DNA of 64,000 nucleotides from Scedosporium boydii. Its lineage: Eukaryota > Ascomycota > Sordariomycetes > Microascales > Microascaceae. The translations under genes and the position numbers were made by a program. Shown here piece after piece: positions 1-11,190 of the stretch. The first letter of the stretch is position 1. Each line of letters opens with the position of its first letter. Under the pieces are notes generated by a model. That model was not told where the DNA came from. It saw only the letters and a list, made by a program, of their open reading frames with translations, and did no database searches. Where the stretch lies: assembly GCA_002221725.1 (NCBI GenBank), contig NJFT01000102.1, positions 62,001 to 126,000 of the forward strand. The letters run 5' to 3'.

Positions 1-53
1 GTCCACGAGAGGTTGGATTTCTTCCATGGCTGCGCTGGGGAACGAAGGACCAT
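1..53 (-). CDS. possible 5' end of a gene running off the left edge
   Basis: Two ATG codons on the minus strand (27-25 and 53-51) each open a frame that stays open to the window edge. The peptide is too short to identify, and which ATG is used, or whether either is, cannot be decided here. The 440 bp to the right would be its promoter and show only AT-rich sequence. Confidence 0.2.
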   Translation of the reverse strand, partial: MVLRSPAQPWKKSNLSW

Positions 54-468
54 AAGAGCGCGCGAGAGGCTAAGTTGAGTGAATGGTAGAATTTAGGATC
101 TAGGAGAATATCAGTTTGAAACTTGAAAGGGCGAGCTGGCTGAATTTATCTCCAAATATGAAGGCTTGGTGCTTGTCTTTATTCTAAACGCCCTGGGGTG
201 GGCTTTGCAGTTACGTTAATTGTTTAAAACGGCATTGGAAACGGATGGTGGGGGCCGGCGCGGCGTGCCGCCATGGAACCCGGTTGACTGGGGCCACCAC
301 ATTTCGGGATTCAAGGCTGCCATTTATGGTTGGCACAAATCTGCCAACTTCAGGACCATCTAATCCGAGATACGTGAATTAAAGGGAAATAAGTGGGATC
401 AAATTGAGAGTCCTAATCGCTTGGGGGAATTTTAAGCTACACACCATACTCGTACCAAATAAATCTGT
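54..468. other. intergenic region
   Basis: About 0.4 kb between the left edge and the P450 stop codon. No coding frame with recognisable content is seen; it probably holds the P450 3' UTR and the promoter of whatever lies to the left. Confidence 0.4.
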
Positions 469-2369
469 TTACATGTTCCTCGCCTTCCTGGACCTGGACG
501 GGATGGGGGAGTATCGCCACTGCTTCGTCACAGGGTCCAAGCATTCCTTCTCAGCTTCCTTCCACTCCTTCGTCACCCGATCCGCCTTGGCCTGTGTCCT
601 GGGAGTGAACTTGGCCGGGAAAGGCTCGGGCATGCAGACGAATCCCTGAGTGAGCTTGTTGTGATCAGGGATAATCGGCTTGCCGTTCTTGTCCAGAGCA
701 GGCTCAATCTTGAAGGCCCACAAAATGCGGGACATGCCGAGGAAAAGACTTCGCTCCGCAACGTGGATACCAGGGCAAATGCGGCGTCCAGCTCCGAAAG
801 TAAACTGATCACGCTTGCTAGCATCGGGGTTGGCTGCGGCATCCGCCAAGCTCTGGTGGTCGTCCTTGTACCTGTCCGGGTTGAATGTTCGGGGGTCGGG
901 GTGGCGGACAGGATCCATGTGGATAGCCCAAACGTTGTTCATAACGCCAGCGTTCTTAGGGATAAGGTATCCATCATAATAGTCATCCTCGGTAACAGCA
1001 TGGGGCACGGCTCCAAGAATGGTTGTCGGCATCCAGCGAAGCGATTCCTTGATGCAGGCCCGGATGTATGGGAGATTCGGCTCATCTTCCATCGTTGGCA
1101 TGCGATCTGATCCAATCACACGCTCAATCTCGTCGTATGCCTTCTGCTGGACTTCTGGGAAGATGAGCATTGCCTGGACAAACCCGTACAAGGTGCTAGA
1201 AGTCGTGTCGGATCCAGCCTCGAGCAGGGTTCCGGAAATGTAGGCTGCTTGATCATCATCGAAGCCCTCGGACTTCTGCACATCTACCAACTCCTCGCAG
1301 AAGCAAGGCTTGACGGTGCCATTCTCAACCTCCTCCTTGACCTTGAGCCAGTGGCTAAGGTAAAGGGCCTTCTCTTCCTTGTGAAGCATCTTAGCCGTCT
1401 TCTTCAGAGGGAGGATGAAGTCGGGAAGCATCCTCAAGATTGGAAAGGAGTCAAGGATGGCCGCTACACCAGTTTGGTTGATGTCGGCAAAGGCGGAGAA
1501 GCCTTCAAACAGCTGCTTCATCTTCTCATCCTCGTAGGTTGGCGTCCTCCAGCCAAAGACCATTGTAGTGGTCAAGGCATTGGAATATCGCCGAATGTGG
1601 TAAAGGAATCGGTCCGGGTCGACCAGTAGATCATGAAGCATCTGCTTGTTCTCCAAGACCTGGTACGGCACGTACGACTTTGCGGCCGAAACGTTGAGGA
1701 GACCGTGGATCATCTTACGAGACTAGTTCAGACAGTTAGCAGCCGCACATTGCGCAAAGAGTGGGAAATGCACGGTTCACATGCCGTTCGCCATCGGTTG
1801 CCATATCCCTGAGTCAAAAGTCAGCACAATCATTCTTCATAGCACGCTTGCCGAGGGAGGTGGAACGAACCATCATCAGCACCCTGAGCCCGCCGCTGCA
1901 CAATTCTTGACCGACATACATCTCTTGTCGGTGAGAGTATTTTCCACTTTTCTTATCAAGGAGATCCTTGACTGCCCTGTCGCTTGAAAGCACGACCAAT
2001 GTCTTGGTGCCAAGAATGAGACTGTAAACAGGGCCATACTCGCGTGCCCACTTCTCAAACTGGAGATGGGCATCATGGGTGGGCATCTACGATCATTCTC
2101 ATTAGCTTTTTTTTTCTTGTTCCTTTCCCTTCCCCCATTCTTCTTAATGATCAATTGTGATCGCTCTCTGGTCCGGGCCATACCTGGTGGATATTGCCAA
2201 GGATGGGCAGTGTGGGAGGCCCAGGCGGGTAGTTCTTGGGCCGTCTCCCGACGAGGAGCAATCGAGCAACCAACCCAACAATCACAACACCAAGTGCTAT
2301 GGTGGTGGGCTTGACGGAGAGCGTCAGGTCCGACGCAAGAGACGGCATGGACGACATGATGGACGACAT
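469..2369 (-). CDS. cytochrome P450 monooxygenase, microsomal, O-methylsterigmatocystin oxidoreductase-like
   Basis: Exons 2369-2184, 2086-1871, 1808-1785 and 1722-469 give 559 residues, normal for fungal class II P450s. Seen: an N-terminal membrane anchor (residues about 20-40) followed by a proline hinge PPGPP; the oxygen-binding helix AGSDTT at 311-316; the K-helix ExxR (E368, R371); and the heme loop FGAGRRICPG with cysteine ligand C458. It would oxidise a small hydrophobic substrate at the ER using a P450 reductase; the substrate is unknown. The closest family from memory is the OrdA/CYP64-like group, but no other biosynthetic genes adjoin it, so a cluster role is not supported. The start at 2369 is chosen because a TATA-like element lies about 100 bp upstream; earlier frame extension would precede it. 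Exon 3 is only 24 nt and its downstream intron begins with GC (see findings). Confidence 0.9.
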
Positions 2370-2470
2370 GATGGATGAAGATTCAGCAATCCAATGGGAT
2401 TTACTTTGTGGCTGAAAAAAACAAAGGAGAAAAACGAGAGGACCACGATTTGGAGAGGTTGATATTGTCC

Positions 2471-2480
2471 TAAATATAAA
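2471..2480 (-). promoter_or_regulatory. TATA-like element of the P450 gene
   Basis: The minus strand reads TTTATATTTA about 100 bp upstream of the chosen ATG. This is a plausible core promoter and argues against using the upstream in-frame ATG at 2507. Confidence 0.4.
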
Positions 2481-3255
2481 GAGAGCTCTGGTCTTCGAGG
2501 ATTCCACGTGTGTTCAATCCGGGGATGCCCCTAATCCAAATCGGGCAACCAGGCATACCAACTGCGGCGGAGATGATTGCGGGGGATACCACGGATGGTG
2601 GTGGGATACAGGCTTGCATGCGGGGGCGGGGGATCCGAGATCCGGGGTTGTGGGGATGGCCTATAATATCCTCTATAATGGCTGTGTGGTTTGTGTTTTT
2701 GCTGATCTTCTCCGGTCGCCCAACTAGGGATTACTACCGAAAGAGATTCCCGTCCCTCTCTGATCTCCGCGGGTGGGTTCGATTGAGGTCAGGCAAACGG
2801 CTCCGCTCGGCCATTTTTGCCATTCCGGGCGAATATTTGTTGTCCATATTGCCCGCAGCATGAGGGCTTTTTGTCGACGCTGAGCCAGAGTCGGGGCTGC
2901 AGGTACGAAGCACGACGAGTGATGGGTCTTGTCTAATGGTAAAGGCGGTGTGGGTGCTCGATTTCGATTTTCAATTCCTCTTTTTGACAAGGACTGCTCG
3001 TCATTGCTAGACGCGACTCTGAGGCCTTCCATTGTTCTGCATTCCCGGAAGATTCGGGCCCACAAGTACCAATTAATACTGGCAGGCACAAGAGGGGATT
3101 AGTGTGTTGGTCGCCTGAGCCACACCACGAGCCCATCAATTACTTGCCACCTCCTAGAGGTCGACCCCTATAGGGTCCAACAAGAGAATTTCAAAATTTG
3201 AAAGGCCAGCAGCTGCTGAGATCGTGCCTTTCGTGTACTTCGTCACGATTTGGAT
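2481..3255. other. intergenic region between P450 and NADH dehydrogenase
   Basis: Nothing recognisable on either strand. It contains the P450 upstream region and the 3' flank of the minus-strand dehydrogenase gene. Confidence 0.4.
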
Positions 3256-4966
3256 TTAGTATCTCGACGCGTCTCTTCCAAAAAGCCTGTTAAGCAACCA
3301 TCGACTAGCCACTCGCAGTCTGTTTTTCCAACTTATGCTCAATGTGATGTATGCCGAGTTCCAGACCAACCAAGCGACACGCCCTGTCAGGTTCCTCGGC
3401 CGATACCATCTCTGCCCATCTTCACCGTCAGGAAATTGCATCAGGGCTTTCGAATCACCGATGTAAGCCATGATGCCCAAGCTTTTGAAGACGAATTGTT
3501 GTGGAGATCGCTCGAGATTTCCTTTGTTGAGTTGAGTAGCTAACCATTTGCCCTCTTGGTAAGCAACCTGAGCCGTCGCTGGCAAATCACCCGTCTCTAG
3601 GGTTGCGTTGTCGCCGATGGCGAAGACGTCCCGGAGAACCACCGTCTTGTGATCGGTATTCACAAGCTGAACGCGAAGGCTTCCATCCACTGACAGAGAG
3701 CCTGCTTTCTCCGCTTTCTTTACGCTCCAGGAAACTCCAGACCTGCCACCGCTATCTAGCAAGGCGACGGACGACGCTGGGAATTGGTCGATTTTATCAA
3801 GCCCATGCCTGATAAATGTATTCATCTTATTTCCTGTTACCCACACACAAACGCCAATCCCTTCCTCACCTCTTTCTTTGGTCTTCAAAGTCAAACACTG
3901 CGCCGGATCCGTTCCATGCCGGGGCTGATCGCCGGGAGCACCCCAACGAAGAGCCTCCACGTGATGTGAGGTTTTGACGTCAATGCCCTCTTTCTTCATT
4001 GCACGCATGGCATACTGCGAAAGCTGCTCATCGAACATGGATAGGACCTTGGGTGCCACATCGTACAACGAAATTCGAGGAATCCCAATCAAAGAAGGGT
4101 ACTGCATTATAAAGTCGGAATGAATGAGGTCTCGCAGCGACGCGGCGAGCTCTGTTCCCGTCGGACCTGCCCCGACGATGGCAAAGTGGAGCAAGTATCG
4201 CTGCATCTCTGGCGTGGCAGTGGGCAGCATGGATAACTCGAAGCACTCGCGAACCCTCCGTCTGACTTGCCGGGAATCGCCAATATCCTTGAAGAAAATG
4301 GCATTTTCCCTTACCCCAGAGGTATTGAAAGTATTTGTGACTGCGCCGACCGAGATGACCAGTTTGTCATATGAAACTTCGAATGTCTCCCCACCGTCCT
4401 GCTGCTTCGCCTCCGTAAATTCGCTGTGGTCAAGCTTCTGTTGTACCTCCTCTTCTTCGCCGGTGAGAGCCCGAGGGACACTACAGTCTATCACAGCGGG
4501 CTTGCAAATGACGCACTTTTTGCTGAAATTGACCGAGAGTGCCTGGCCCTGGATGAAGCCAACGTGAGATTTTGTGACTCGGACAGGCTCCATGACGTGG
4601 GAGAAGCCCAGGGAGCCACCAGCAGTGTCCGTCAATAACGGTGTGAATAGGAAATATGGCCGAGGGGAGATAATCAGCGGCGAGAATAACTTGGCGGACA
4701 AGTTACGCGACAGAGTATACCCTCCCCAGCCTGATCCAAGGATAACAACCCGTTCCTTCTTGACGCCCGTTGCCTGAGACGTCGTGAGATGACTCCTCCG
4801 AGTCGTTTCATATCGCTTGCTCACACTGACTCGATAATAACCTCGTGTCAGTCTGTCGAGATATTAGCGCGTGTATTTCTGTTTCAAACCCCATTCTTCG
4901 GATTTTCAAGGTTTTTCCAGAGACTTACCTCATTGCCGCCAGGGGCAAGGGCTTCTTTACGGCCAT
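3256..4966 (-). CDS. NDH-2 type NADH:ubiquinone oxidoreductase (alternative NADH dehydrogenase)
   Basis: Two exons, 4966-4929 and 4825-3256, give 535 residues. The long exon has no ATG before its first Rossmann motif. A 38-nt first exon with an ATG, a GTAAGT donor at 4928 and a TCAG acceptor at 4826 restores frame, so I chose that start. The first dinucleotide fold GSGWGG is at residues 43-48 and the second, GAGPTG, at about 231-236. The C-terminal stretch ending near WKNRLRV is typical of the rotenone-insensitive, single-polypeptide dehydrogenases of the inner mitochondrial membrane, which pass NADH electrons to ubiquinone without pumping protons. The C-terminal helix would be the membrane-binding part. 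The N-terminus is basic with several hydroxyl residues, compatible with mitochondrial import, but no clear cleavage site is visible. An AMID/ferroptosis-suppressor-like oxidoreductase is the alternative. Confidence 0.88.
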
Positions 4967-5305
4967 ATTACCAATCTACCAATGTCCAATACACCCCTAT
5001 GGCTCTTGCACTCTTGAATTTTTCTTTTCCACTTGGTTTGATGACTAGCGCGGGCAATCGAGGAACTGCTATGGCTCTTGACAAAGTTCTGATCGCACTG
5101 TTCCATGCCATGGTGACGAGTTGCCTTCAAAACGTCACCATTTCCGAAAACGAAGATGATATGAAATATTACATCATATTAATGCAATAGTATCCGGGGA
5201 AGGCCAACTAAAGCCTATCAAGGTCGCTAGGTCTCACAAAATAGACTTTGATTTATCTCATCTGACTGAGTTGAGACAGCTTGAGTTTACACGCCACAAG
5301 AAGAG
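4967..5305. other. intergenic region
   Basis: About 0.34 kb holding the dehydrogenase upstream region and the 3' flank of the F-box/LRR-like relic. No feature recognised. Confidence 0.4.
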
Positions 5306-6942
5306 CTATTCTTCTATCCATCCCAGAGGAACCTCCACGCGCTTCCATAAATCAATTTCATTCGGTATCCTAATCCGCGGGGCCCGGGAAGGTAACACTC
5401 CCAATTCCACATTATCTACCCCATCTACCTGCTTCAGGTTGGGTAGTCGCTCCGATTTCCTCCCAAGGAGCTCGTTGACGTGATCATCGAGTTCCTTACT
5501 TTTTCCTTTCTCATATCCGTAAAGGCGTAGATATTCCAGATTTGAGGGGAGCATGTCGATGAGTCGGATAGAGGGTGGCTTGGCGAGTACCGGCGAGTTG
5601 AGCTCCAGATCGCCGAAAAGAGCTTGAATACTGATGCTGACCTGGGTCAGGGACGTGTATCGACGGAGACTCCCAATTTTCCCATCATATGCCTGGCCGT
5701 CTTTGATCTCTTCAGGGCGTAGTGGACCCTCGCTTACAGTCTCATCAAGACGGTAATATTCGTCACAGATGTTCGGATCCCTCAAGACATTATACTCGTC
5801 CTCGTCCCCGTCCTCATCCTCATCCTCGTCCGATTCGTCGTCGGAAAAATTCTGGGGCAGATCTGTTGATGCAAACCCTACATCGAGATCCAGCACACGA
5901 AGTGTGTGTCTATGTTGGGCGAGAGACTTGCCAAGTAACTCAAGATTCGCCCAGTGAACACTACCCTCAATGTTCCACAGGCCGCCCCAAGATATTTTCA
6001 ATTCCTCTAGACCAGTAGGGATGCGTATTATTGTAGCCAACATCTCGGCAGAAATATCGGAATGTGTCAGGGAAATCTTCTTGTGCTTGTCGAGGTCTTG
6101 GGAGGGAAAATCTCTCGATGTACTTGATAATCCATCACGCCTTCCATCGTAATACTTTCGATCTGAGGTAGGTGATGGAAACATCTAAGCACGTCTAGAA
6201 ATTGGGCTCTATCATAGAATCTCGGATTGTATGATGAATTCTTGAGGGTATGATGTTTTAGGTGTTTCAGCCGTTGAAGCGCAGGGCGCGGCGCCAGCGC
6301 GTAATTCGACCACAGCAAGTAGTCCGTTAGCGGCCCGCACGAAACTCCTTCGCCCAGATAGAGTACTTCAATATTGGGACAGAGGGATAAAAGAAGAGCA
6401 GCCACGGTCGACACATAGCTGCAATAACTTCGATTTAATTTCAGCTCTGCTGCGGGATCAGCACGTAGATCTAAGTCCCCTGAGGGTGAGGCAAGCGTGG
6501 ATTGGCTTTGCGTTTGTTCCCTCCACCATTCCAGCGCATCAATCATGGCTTGCGTCGTCTCGATGCCCAGGGAAAGGCTACGAGCATAGTCCTTGGTCGC
6601 CGAGTGACTGGTGTCACCGGCGAAGGGAGGCAGACAGCCCGGGTCCCGATTATGCAGCATCCGAATCGCAATGCCTGACCTATTCCACGCAGCTGGATCC
6701 GTCACAAATTCTTGCACCGACGAGGCTAGAGAGGGGTTCTCGAGATAGATTGGAAGGAGAGAATGTGCCAATTCGATGTCCTCCGCGTTCATTAAGCGTA
6801 TTCGCTTGTAGTGAGTAGTGATAGCATTGCCAGTAGTGATCATGTCGGATCGGGGCCTTGGGGTCTTTGAGGCTTCGAACTGAAGTCGAGTCGGTCGTGC
6901 GAGAAGGTAAACTGTGCCTGAACCAATAATTAAAATCCACAA
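5306..6942 (-). pseudogene. F-box/LRR-like protein, 5'-truncated and frameshifted
   Basis: Two overlapping minus frames (6942-6067 and 6184-5306) together read as one leucine-rich, F-box-associated type protein common in Pezizomycotina. It includes a strongly acidic run of D/E near its middle and a C-terminal part rich in DLxLPNLxxL-like turns. The first frame ends as FPPKTS-like sequence and the second resumes at DKHKKISLTHSD, exactly as if one base were lost near 6091-6096. A 47-bp intron with GTACAT donor is formally possible but has no branch site. No ATG opens the first frame, whose upstream codons run into a stop, and no F-box segment is visible to 8 kb, so the 5' end is missing. In the cell such proteins are substrate adaptors of SCF ubiquitin ligases; this copy is probably dead. 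Confidence 0.6.
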
Positions 6943-8084
6943 ATGGGCCTAACGATAAATCAATTAACAGTTGATGTTGAATCTAGAGTTTATAGAGTTT
7001 GGTTTGGACTTTCTTGCTTTCTTCGGGACAAGATGGCTCTACAACTAGATCAGGAGGTGAAATCAATGTTATCTCGTGTTCGAAAGCGGAGAATGCTTTG
7101 TGAAACACGACTAGGGTCACCATGCAAGGATCAAAATTATGCACAAAATTAACTATGTACCTCAGAACTATCCCATGCTGATCGACATCACTTCTTGGGA
7201 AAGCGAGTGAAGCAATCACGGAGCTTGGGGTATAAATGCGCGGCCAATTCTTCCTTTTCTCCCCAGTATTTCCGGCTACATTTTGTCCAAGCCAGTCTTT
7301 CTCCAGAAGTTTCTGGCTTATCGACTAGAGATGATGGGACCGGTTCGTGATGCATCGTATCCCCTATCCACCCACATTCCTTGATGCTCCACGGCTGACC
7401 AATATCTATGGAATCTGGAAGACGGGAATCCGATACCACACCCGTAGCATGGAAATCATACTCTTTGACCCGGGGCATGTCAAATGGCGTAACCATGAAG
7501 GCGGAGGAGTTATTCTACTGAGAGACACTTGCTTTGTGGAAGGATTTCGGAGGATGTCAGTTTTATCGTGTGCGCGAATGGTAGGCGGTCATCCACGAAT
7601 CGAGAAATTATACAAACCCACTCTCTAGTTGTGTAGTGATGCAATATCCAGGACGCCCTTCACAGCCCATTACTAAGTAGTTTGTGCCTGAAACGGAAGC
7701 AGGGAACATGGTTCTTTTCTCCTTCTCCGCACTTCTATTTAGACCCACTCCAGATCCCAATCGCACATTGCAATCCTTGTTACGCTGCTTTACTTCTCTT
7801 GTCGTCGCAAAGTGTATCAAAACATCACGAATAGTTGGTTTTAAGCTCTTTTTTATCGGAAAGATTGTATCTGTTCAAACTACTTCCATTCCTTGTTCCT
7901 TCTAAGAATTCTCCCCATTTCCATCTCCCCCCAAAATCGATTATTTTTCAAATTACCGAAGTTTTTCCAATGTCCTGATGCCTAATATTCCAGGTTGCAA
8001 CAGATCGACAGGAACTAGCGCGAGACCCGTTGTCAACGACACTTCATAAATTTGAAAAGCAGCAAAATCCCAATATAAATTAGA
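6943..8084. other. intergenic region with an orphan 102-codon open frame
   Basis: A minus frame from an ATG at 7496 to 7188 has reasonable codon usage and no stops, but no family or motif I recognise and no upstream exons, so I do not call it a gene. The rest holds the upstream region of the 2EXR gene, with a TATAAAT-like string about 10 bp before its ATG. Confidence 0.3.
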
Positions 8085-8894
8085 ATGGAGAACTCCTCTT
8101 GCGGACACGGCCCCTCTTCGATCTTCCATCTTTTCCCTCAGTTGCCTCTCGAAATCCGTCTTCAGATCTGGTCGGACTCCTTCCTGCCCCGCGTGCTTGA
8201 GTTGCACGCCAGACGAGCGCACTACGCGGATAATAGCAACTTCGACACCCACGGGCGAAACCACCGCCCACCCGCGTTCCAGTCCAGATGCTACAACCCC
8301 GCCGCCCTCTCTGTTAATATGGAAGCACGTAAGGTCGCCCTTAGAGTCTATACCGTGGCCCTCCCCCTGGCACTGGAGAAGTACCAGAGATTTCACGATG
8401 ATCAACCTGGTGATCTTGTCCTGGATGATCGTCGGGTCCTTTATATAGCCCTGGACCGAGATACTATAGTTTTGGTAGGAGAGGAACCGGCATCACGGGT
8501 AACAAGATTGGTGTCATGGTTTCGGCAAAATGACGCTCTTGGCAATCGGCCGGTAGGGCTGCGCAACATTTGCATTAGCGCAGGACATTTCGCCCATAAC
8601 CATGGGGCACAGATGCTACGCGTTATAGGGCGGCAGTTGTTCCCCGATGTTAACAATTTCGCCCTGGCCATTGGTAGCAGTGCAATGAAGAAGGCACCTC
8701 CTGCGTGGTGGGTAGGAGGGAGATGCTTCTTGCATGAGTTCCCAAGTCGGGTTGAAGGAGGTGAGGGCGAAGACGAAAACTACAAGGCGTTTGTGACGGG
8801 TGTCGGACGGCAGTTCAGAGAGGGAGATGGGTGGATGGTTATAGGGAAGACAGAAATCCGGATTGTTGGTCTGCGTTTCGAGAATACCTGGTAG
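8085..8894 (+). CDS. 2EXR domain protein
   Basis: An intronless 269-residue protein. Residues about 14-30 read FHLFPQLPLEIRLQIW, the diagnostic opening of the 2EXR domain, a fungus-expanded family named for its double exclamation-like E-x-R motif, and the rest follows the usual pattern of a conserved MEARKVALR segment at about 90-98. The domain has weak resemblance to F-box motifs and no established biochemical role. The ATG at 8085 is the first in frame. The gene stands alone between the broken F-box/LRR-like gene and the kinase-like gene. Function is unknown. Confidence 0.8.
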   Translation: MENSSCGHGPSSIFHLFPQLPLEIRLQIWSDSFLPRVLELHARRAHYADNSNFDTHGRNHRPPAFQSRCYNPAALSVNMEARKVALRVYTVALPLALEKYQRFHDDQPGDLVLDDRRVLYIALDRDTIVLVGEEPASRVTRLVSWFRQNDALGNRPVGLRNICISAGHFAHNHGAQMLRVIGRQLFPDVNNFALAIGSSAMKKAPPAWWVGGRCFLHEFPSRVEGGEGEDENYKAFVTGVGRQFREGDGWMVIGKTEIRIVGLRFENTW

Positions 8895-9426
8895 CCAAAA
8901 CCTGGGTAGCCTACCCCTTGACTTCGGAGCCACAAAAGGATAAAAAACTCAACGGTGAGGTTCGAGATATGGAACCATTCGGATGCCTTGCCATCATTTC
9001 TCGGAAGGAGAAAGACTGCAAGGCCGGTATTTCAAAACCGCCAACCCGTCCCAGACAACATCAGCTTGGTAAGTGCAATGGCAACTTCTTCCGGGCGAAG
9101 TTGGCTTGAAATTCCCGAAGCCAGTCCGCCTACGTAGTCGTATGTGAAACAAGCTGACAATTCTACGGCAGGTCTCCGGTGTTGGGATAAAGAGGTCCAC
9201 GGCAACCCCACGATGAAATTGTCCCTTCCACTGTTTCAGGCAGGAGGCGATATCTTTTCTGTAATCCAACTTGGTTTTTCAACTTGGCAAGTTCGGGTTT
9301 GTGGGTTTCAAGGTACAATACACATAGAGGACCTTCTGTCATATTCTCCGTCGAATTGACGTATACTTGAAACATGTTAACATAAGTCGCAATTATTAGG
9401 ATAACCCAGTCCCTGTTGAAAGCAAT
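8895..9426. other. intergenic region
   Basis: About 0.5 kb between two convergent genes, the 2EXR protein (plus) and the kinase-like protein (minus). It is likely only 3' UTR sequence; nothing recognised. Confidence 0.4.
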
Positions 9427-11190
9427 TTACTTGTGATCCCCTGTACTACAGTCACTAAGTACAAGGCTCACTTGCTTTAGCGACGGACGGTCTCGTATAA
9501 ACCCGAGTAGCCTTCGGTCTTCGCCACACGTCTCGCCATTCCTCTCTCTAACCCGTGCCGCCACGAACGATTCGGCCTCGTCAACCTCCTCGCGCCACCA
9601 CTTCCGCGCCGCTTCCTGAATTTCTTCCAAACTCACTGGTGGCTTTGCCAAGTCTCCCGTTCTTCCCCTCGTAAAAAGCTGATCACCGCGTCGAACAATG
9701 TACGGAAGCCGTCCCCGCCACTCAGGTGCCCCCGCCGTACACTGCCTGATACACTCCCGGATCGACGGGGGCGACCGCCGGAATTCTGGAAACGATTGGT
9801 CTGATGGTTCCTCGCGGAACGTCTCGACAGTGACGCAGCTGTTCGGAAATGCGATATTCTCAAAGATGCACCACATCATTTTCCCCATCATAAACACCTG
9901 GGCAGCGTCCGCCTCGGCCTGAGTCAACGCCGCCCATGCGTTACTAAATCCCACGGGTCTGTCGACGTAACGGGCCTTCTTACCATGTGGACTCCATCCG
10001 GGCATGTAACTGCTGAGCAAGTCAGAGTATCTCTTGCGAGCTTGTGGGTCAGTGTGGACTGTTGCCATCATTTCAAGGTATTCGACATAATAGACTTCCG
10101 GTGGTGACCACGAAAACCAAGACCCGCGCTGTTCAAAATCCACTAGTAAGGCTCCTAGCTTATCTCCATACTTTGTCAACAAGATGTTGTTGGGCTTGAG
10201 ATCCGTATAAAACCGAGCAGGAGTGGACTGAATATGGATGAGAGCGGCAATGATCTGGTTTACCCAGCGAATCCGGTCCCGAAAGGACACGCCTCGATCC
10301 GAATGAGCGCCATTGCTCAACGCATCACGCAGTGTTCCTCCTGTAAAATACGGTAGGATGAATCCGCAGACGCCAACCTTACCGCCAAAGCGACGCTTCT
10401 TCGTTACCACGTACAGTGGAGCCGATATAATGTGCCGGTGTGGTGGCATTGTCATTAAAGTTTTTAATTCGTGGTATAAATATTGTACGTCGTTCGTTAC
10501 AGATTTGAATGCAAAGGTTTCGGAGCTAGGACGACTCGAAATCCGAACGATGGATATGGCTTCGTGGACCTGGCTGACCAACTTCAGCTCGTTGTGGTCC
10601 AGGATTGGCGGCCACTTCTCTGCCGTGAGTTGCCACATGTTTTGCAGTTCACCAACGGAGAGCCACTGCTCCTCCACGTCGTAATTGGGGACCATGTAAA
10701 TCGGTATCTTCGTTATGTCGGCACATATTCTATCTAGAACAATGCGCGAGCCAAAGGGCAGGCTCATATATGTCGACTCAAATCCCTCGTCCCTCTTCGC
10801 CCAAGAGCAGAGGGCCTGGATTATCAGTCTAGATATACCCAGGCCTTCTAGCTCTTTTCCGGCTAGCAGCAACGCTTTGTGTGATTGCAATACGTCGCGA
10901 AGCTCGGGCTGGTGTGTTGTTTGGTCCGGAATATAAACGTCTATCCGCAAAGGAGGTTTTCCGAACGCAAACTGTGGCAGGGCGAAGAATCGTGTCCCAT
11001 CCGCCTCGCCACCCTCGACTCTCCATAGGGTATTCGGAGAGAGATCCAGAGAGTTGGGCCGGTTCTTGGGATTAAGTTGGGAGTGCTTGAAGTTGTCCGC
11101 GGAGGCGGGGGATTCCGGGATTGGCAAGGGCTCGGCAAAGAGCGCCGTCGGGTACATGATCGCGTCGAACATGCGCGATGTGGGATCCAT
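9427..11190 (-). CDS. divergent protein-kinase-like protein
   Basis: An intronless 587-residue protein. The N-terminal ~190 residues have no recognised domain. From about 195 a kinase fold can be traced: possible ATP-anchoring lysine in FAFKSV (K229), a helix-C glutamate (E241), a catalytic loop YTDLKPNN (328-335) in which the usual HRD is YTD but the catalytic aspartate (D330) and the N-lobe asparagine are kept, and DFE (351-353) in place of DFG, followed by a WSPPEV segment (361-366) in the position of APE. The glycine-rich loop is not recognisable. This pattern fits the large, poorly described group of fungus-specific kinase-like proteins; it may be active or a pseudokinase. It is divergent from the dioxygenase gene, with 0.64 kb between the start codons. 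Confidence 0.75.
   Translation of the reverse strand: MDPTSRMFDAIMYPTALFAEPLPIPESPASADNFKHSQLNPKNRPNSLDLSPNTLWRVEGGEADGTRFFALPQFAFGKPPLRIDVYIPDQTTHQPELRDVLQSHKALLLAGKELEGLGISRLIIQALCSWAKRDEGFESTYMSLPFGSRIVLDRICADITKIPIYMVPNYDVEEQWLSVGELQNMWQLTAEKWPPILDHNELKLVSQVHEAISIVRISSRPSSETFAFKSVTNDVQYLYHELKTLMTMPPHRHIISAPLYVVTKKRRFGGKVGVCGFILPYFTGGTLRDALSNGAHSDRGVSFRDRIRWVNQIIAALIHIQSTPARFYTDLKPNNILLTKYGDKLGALLVDFEQRGSWFSWSPPEVYYVEYLEMMATVHTDPQARKRYSDLLSSYMPGWSPHGKKARYVDRPVGFSNAWAALTQAEADAAQVFMMGKMMWCIFENIAFPNSCVTVETFREEPSDQSFPEFRRSPPSIRECIRQCTAGAPEWRGRLPYIVRRGDQLFTRGRTGDLAKPPVSLEEIQEAARKWWREEVDEAESFVAARVRERNGETCGEDRRLLGFIRDRPSLKQVSLVLSDCSTGDHK

Noticed and set aside
661..1629. Long plus-strand open frames opposite the P450
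   Set aside because: They are antisense shadows of a clearly conserved P450 coding exon.
4822..4824. GTG as start codon of the NADH dehydrogenase
   Set aside because: A fungal nuclear gene should start with ATG; a short upstream ATG exon with clean splice signals keeps frame.
7188..7496. 102-codon minus-strand open frame
   Set aside because: No family resemblance, partner exon or conserved motif; could be chance.
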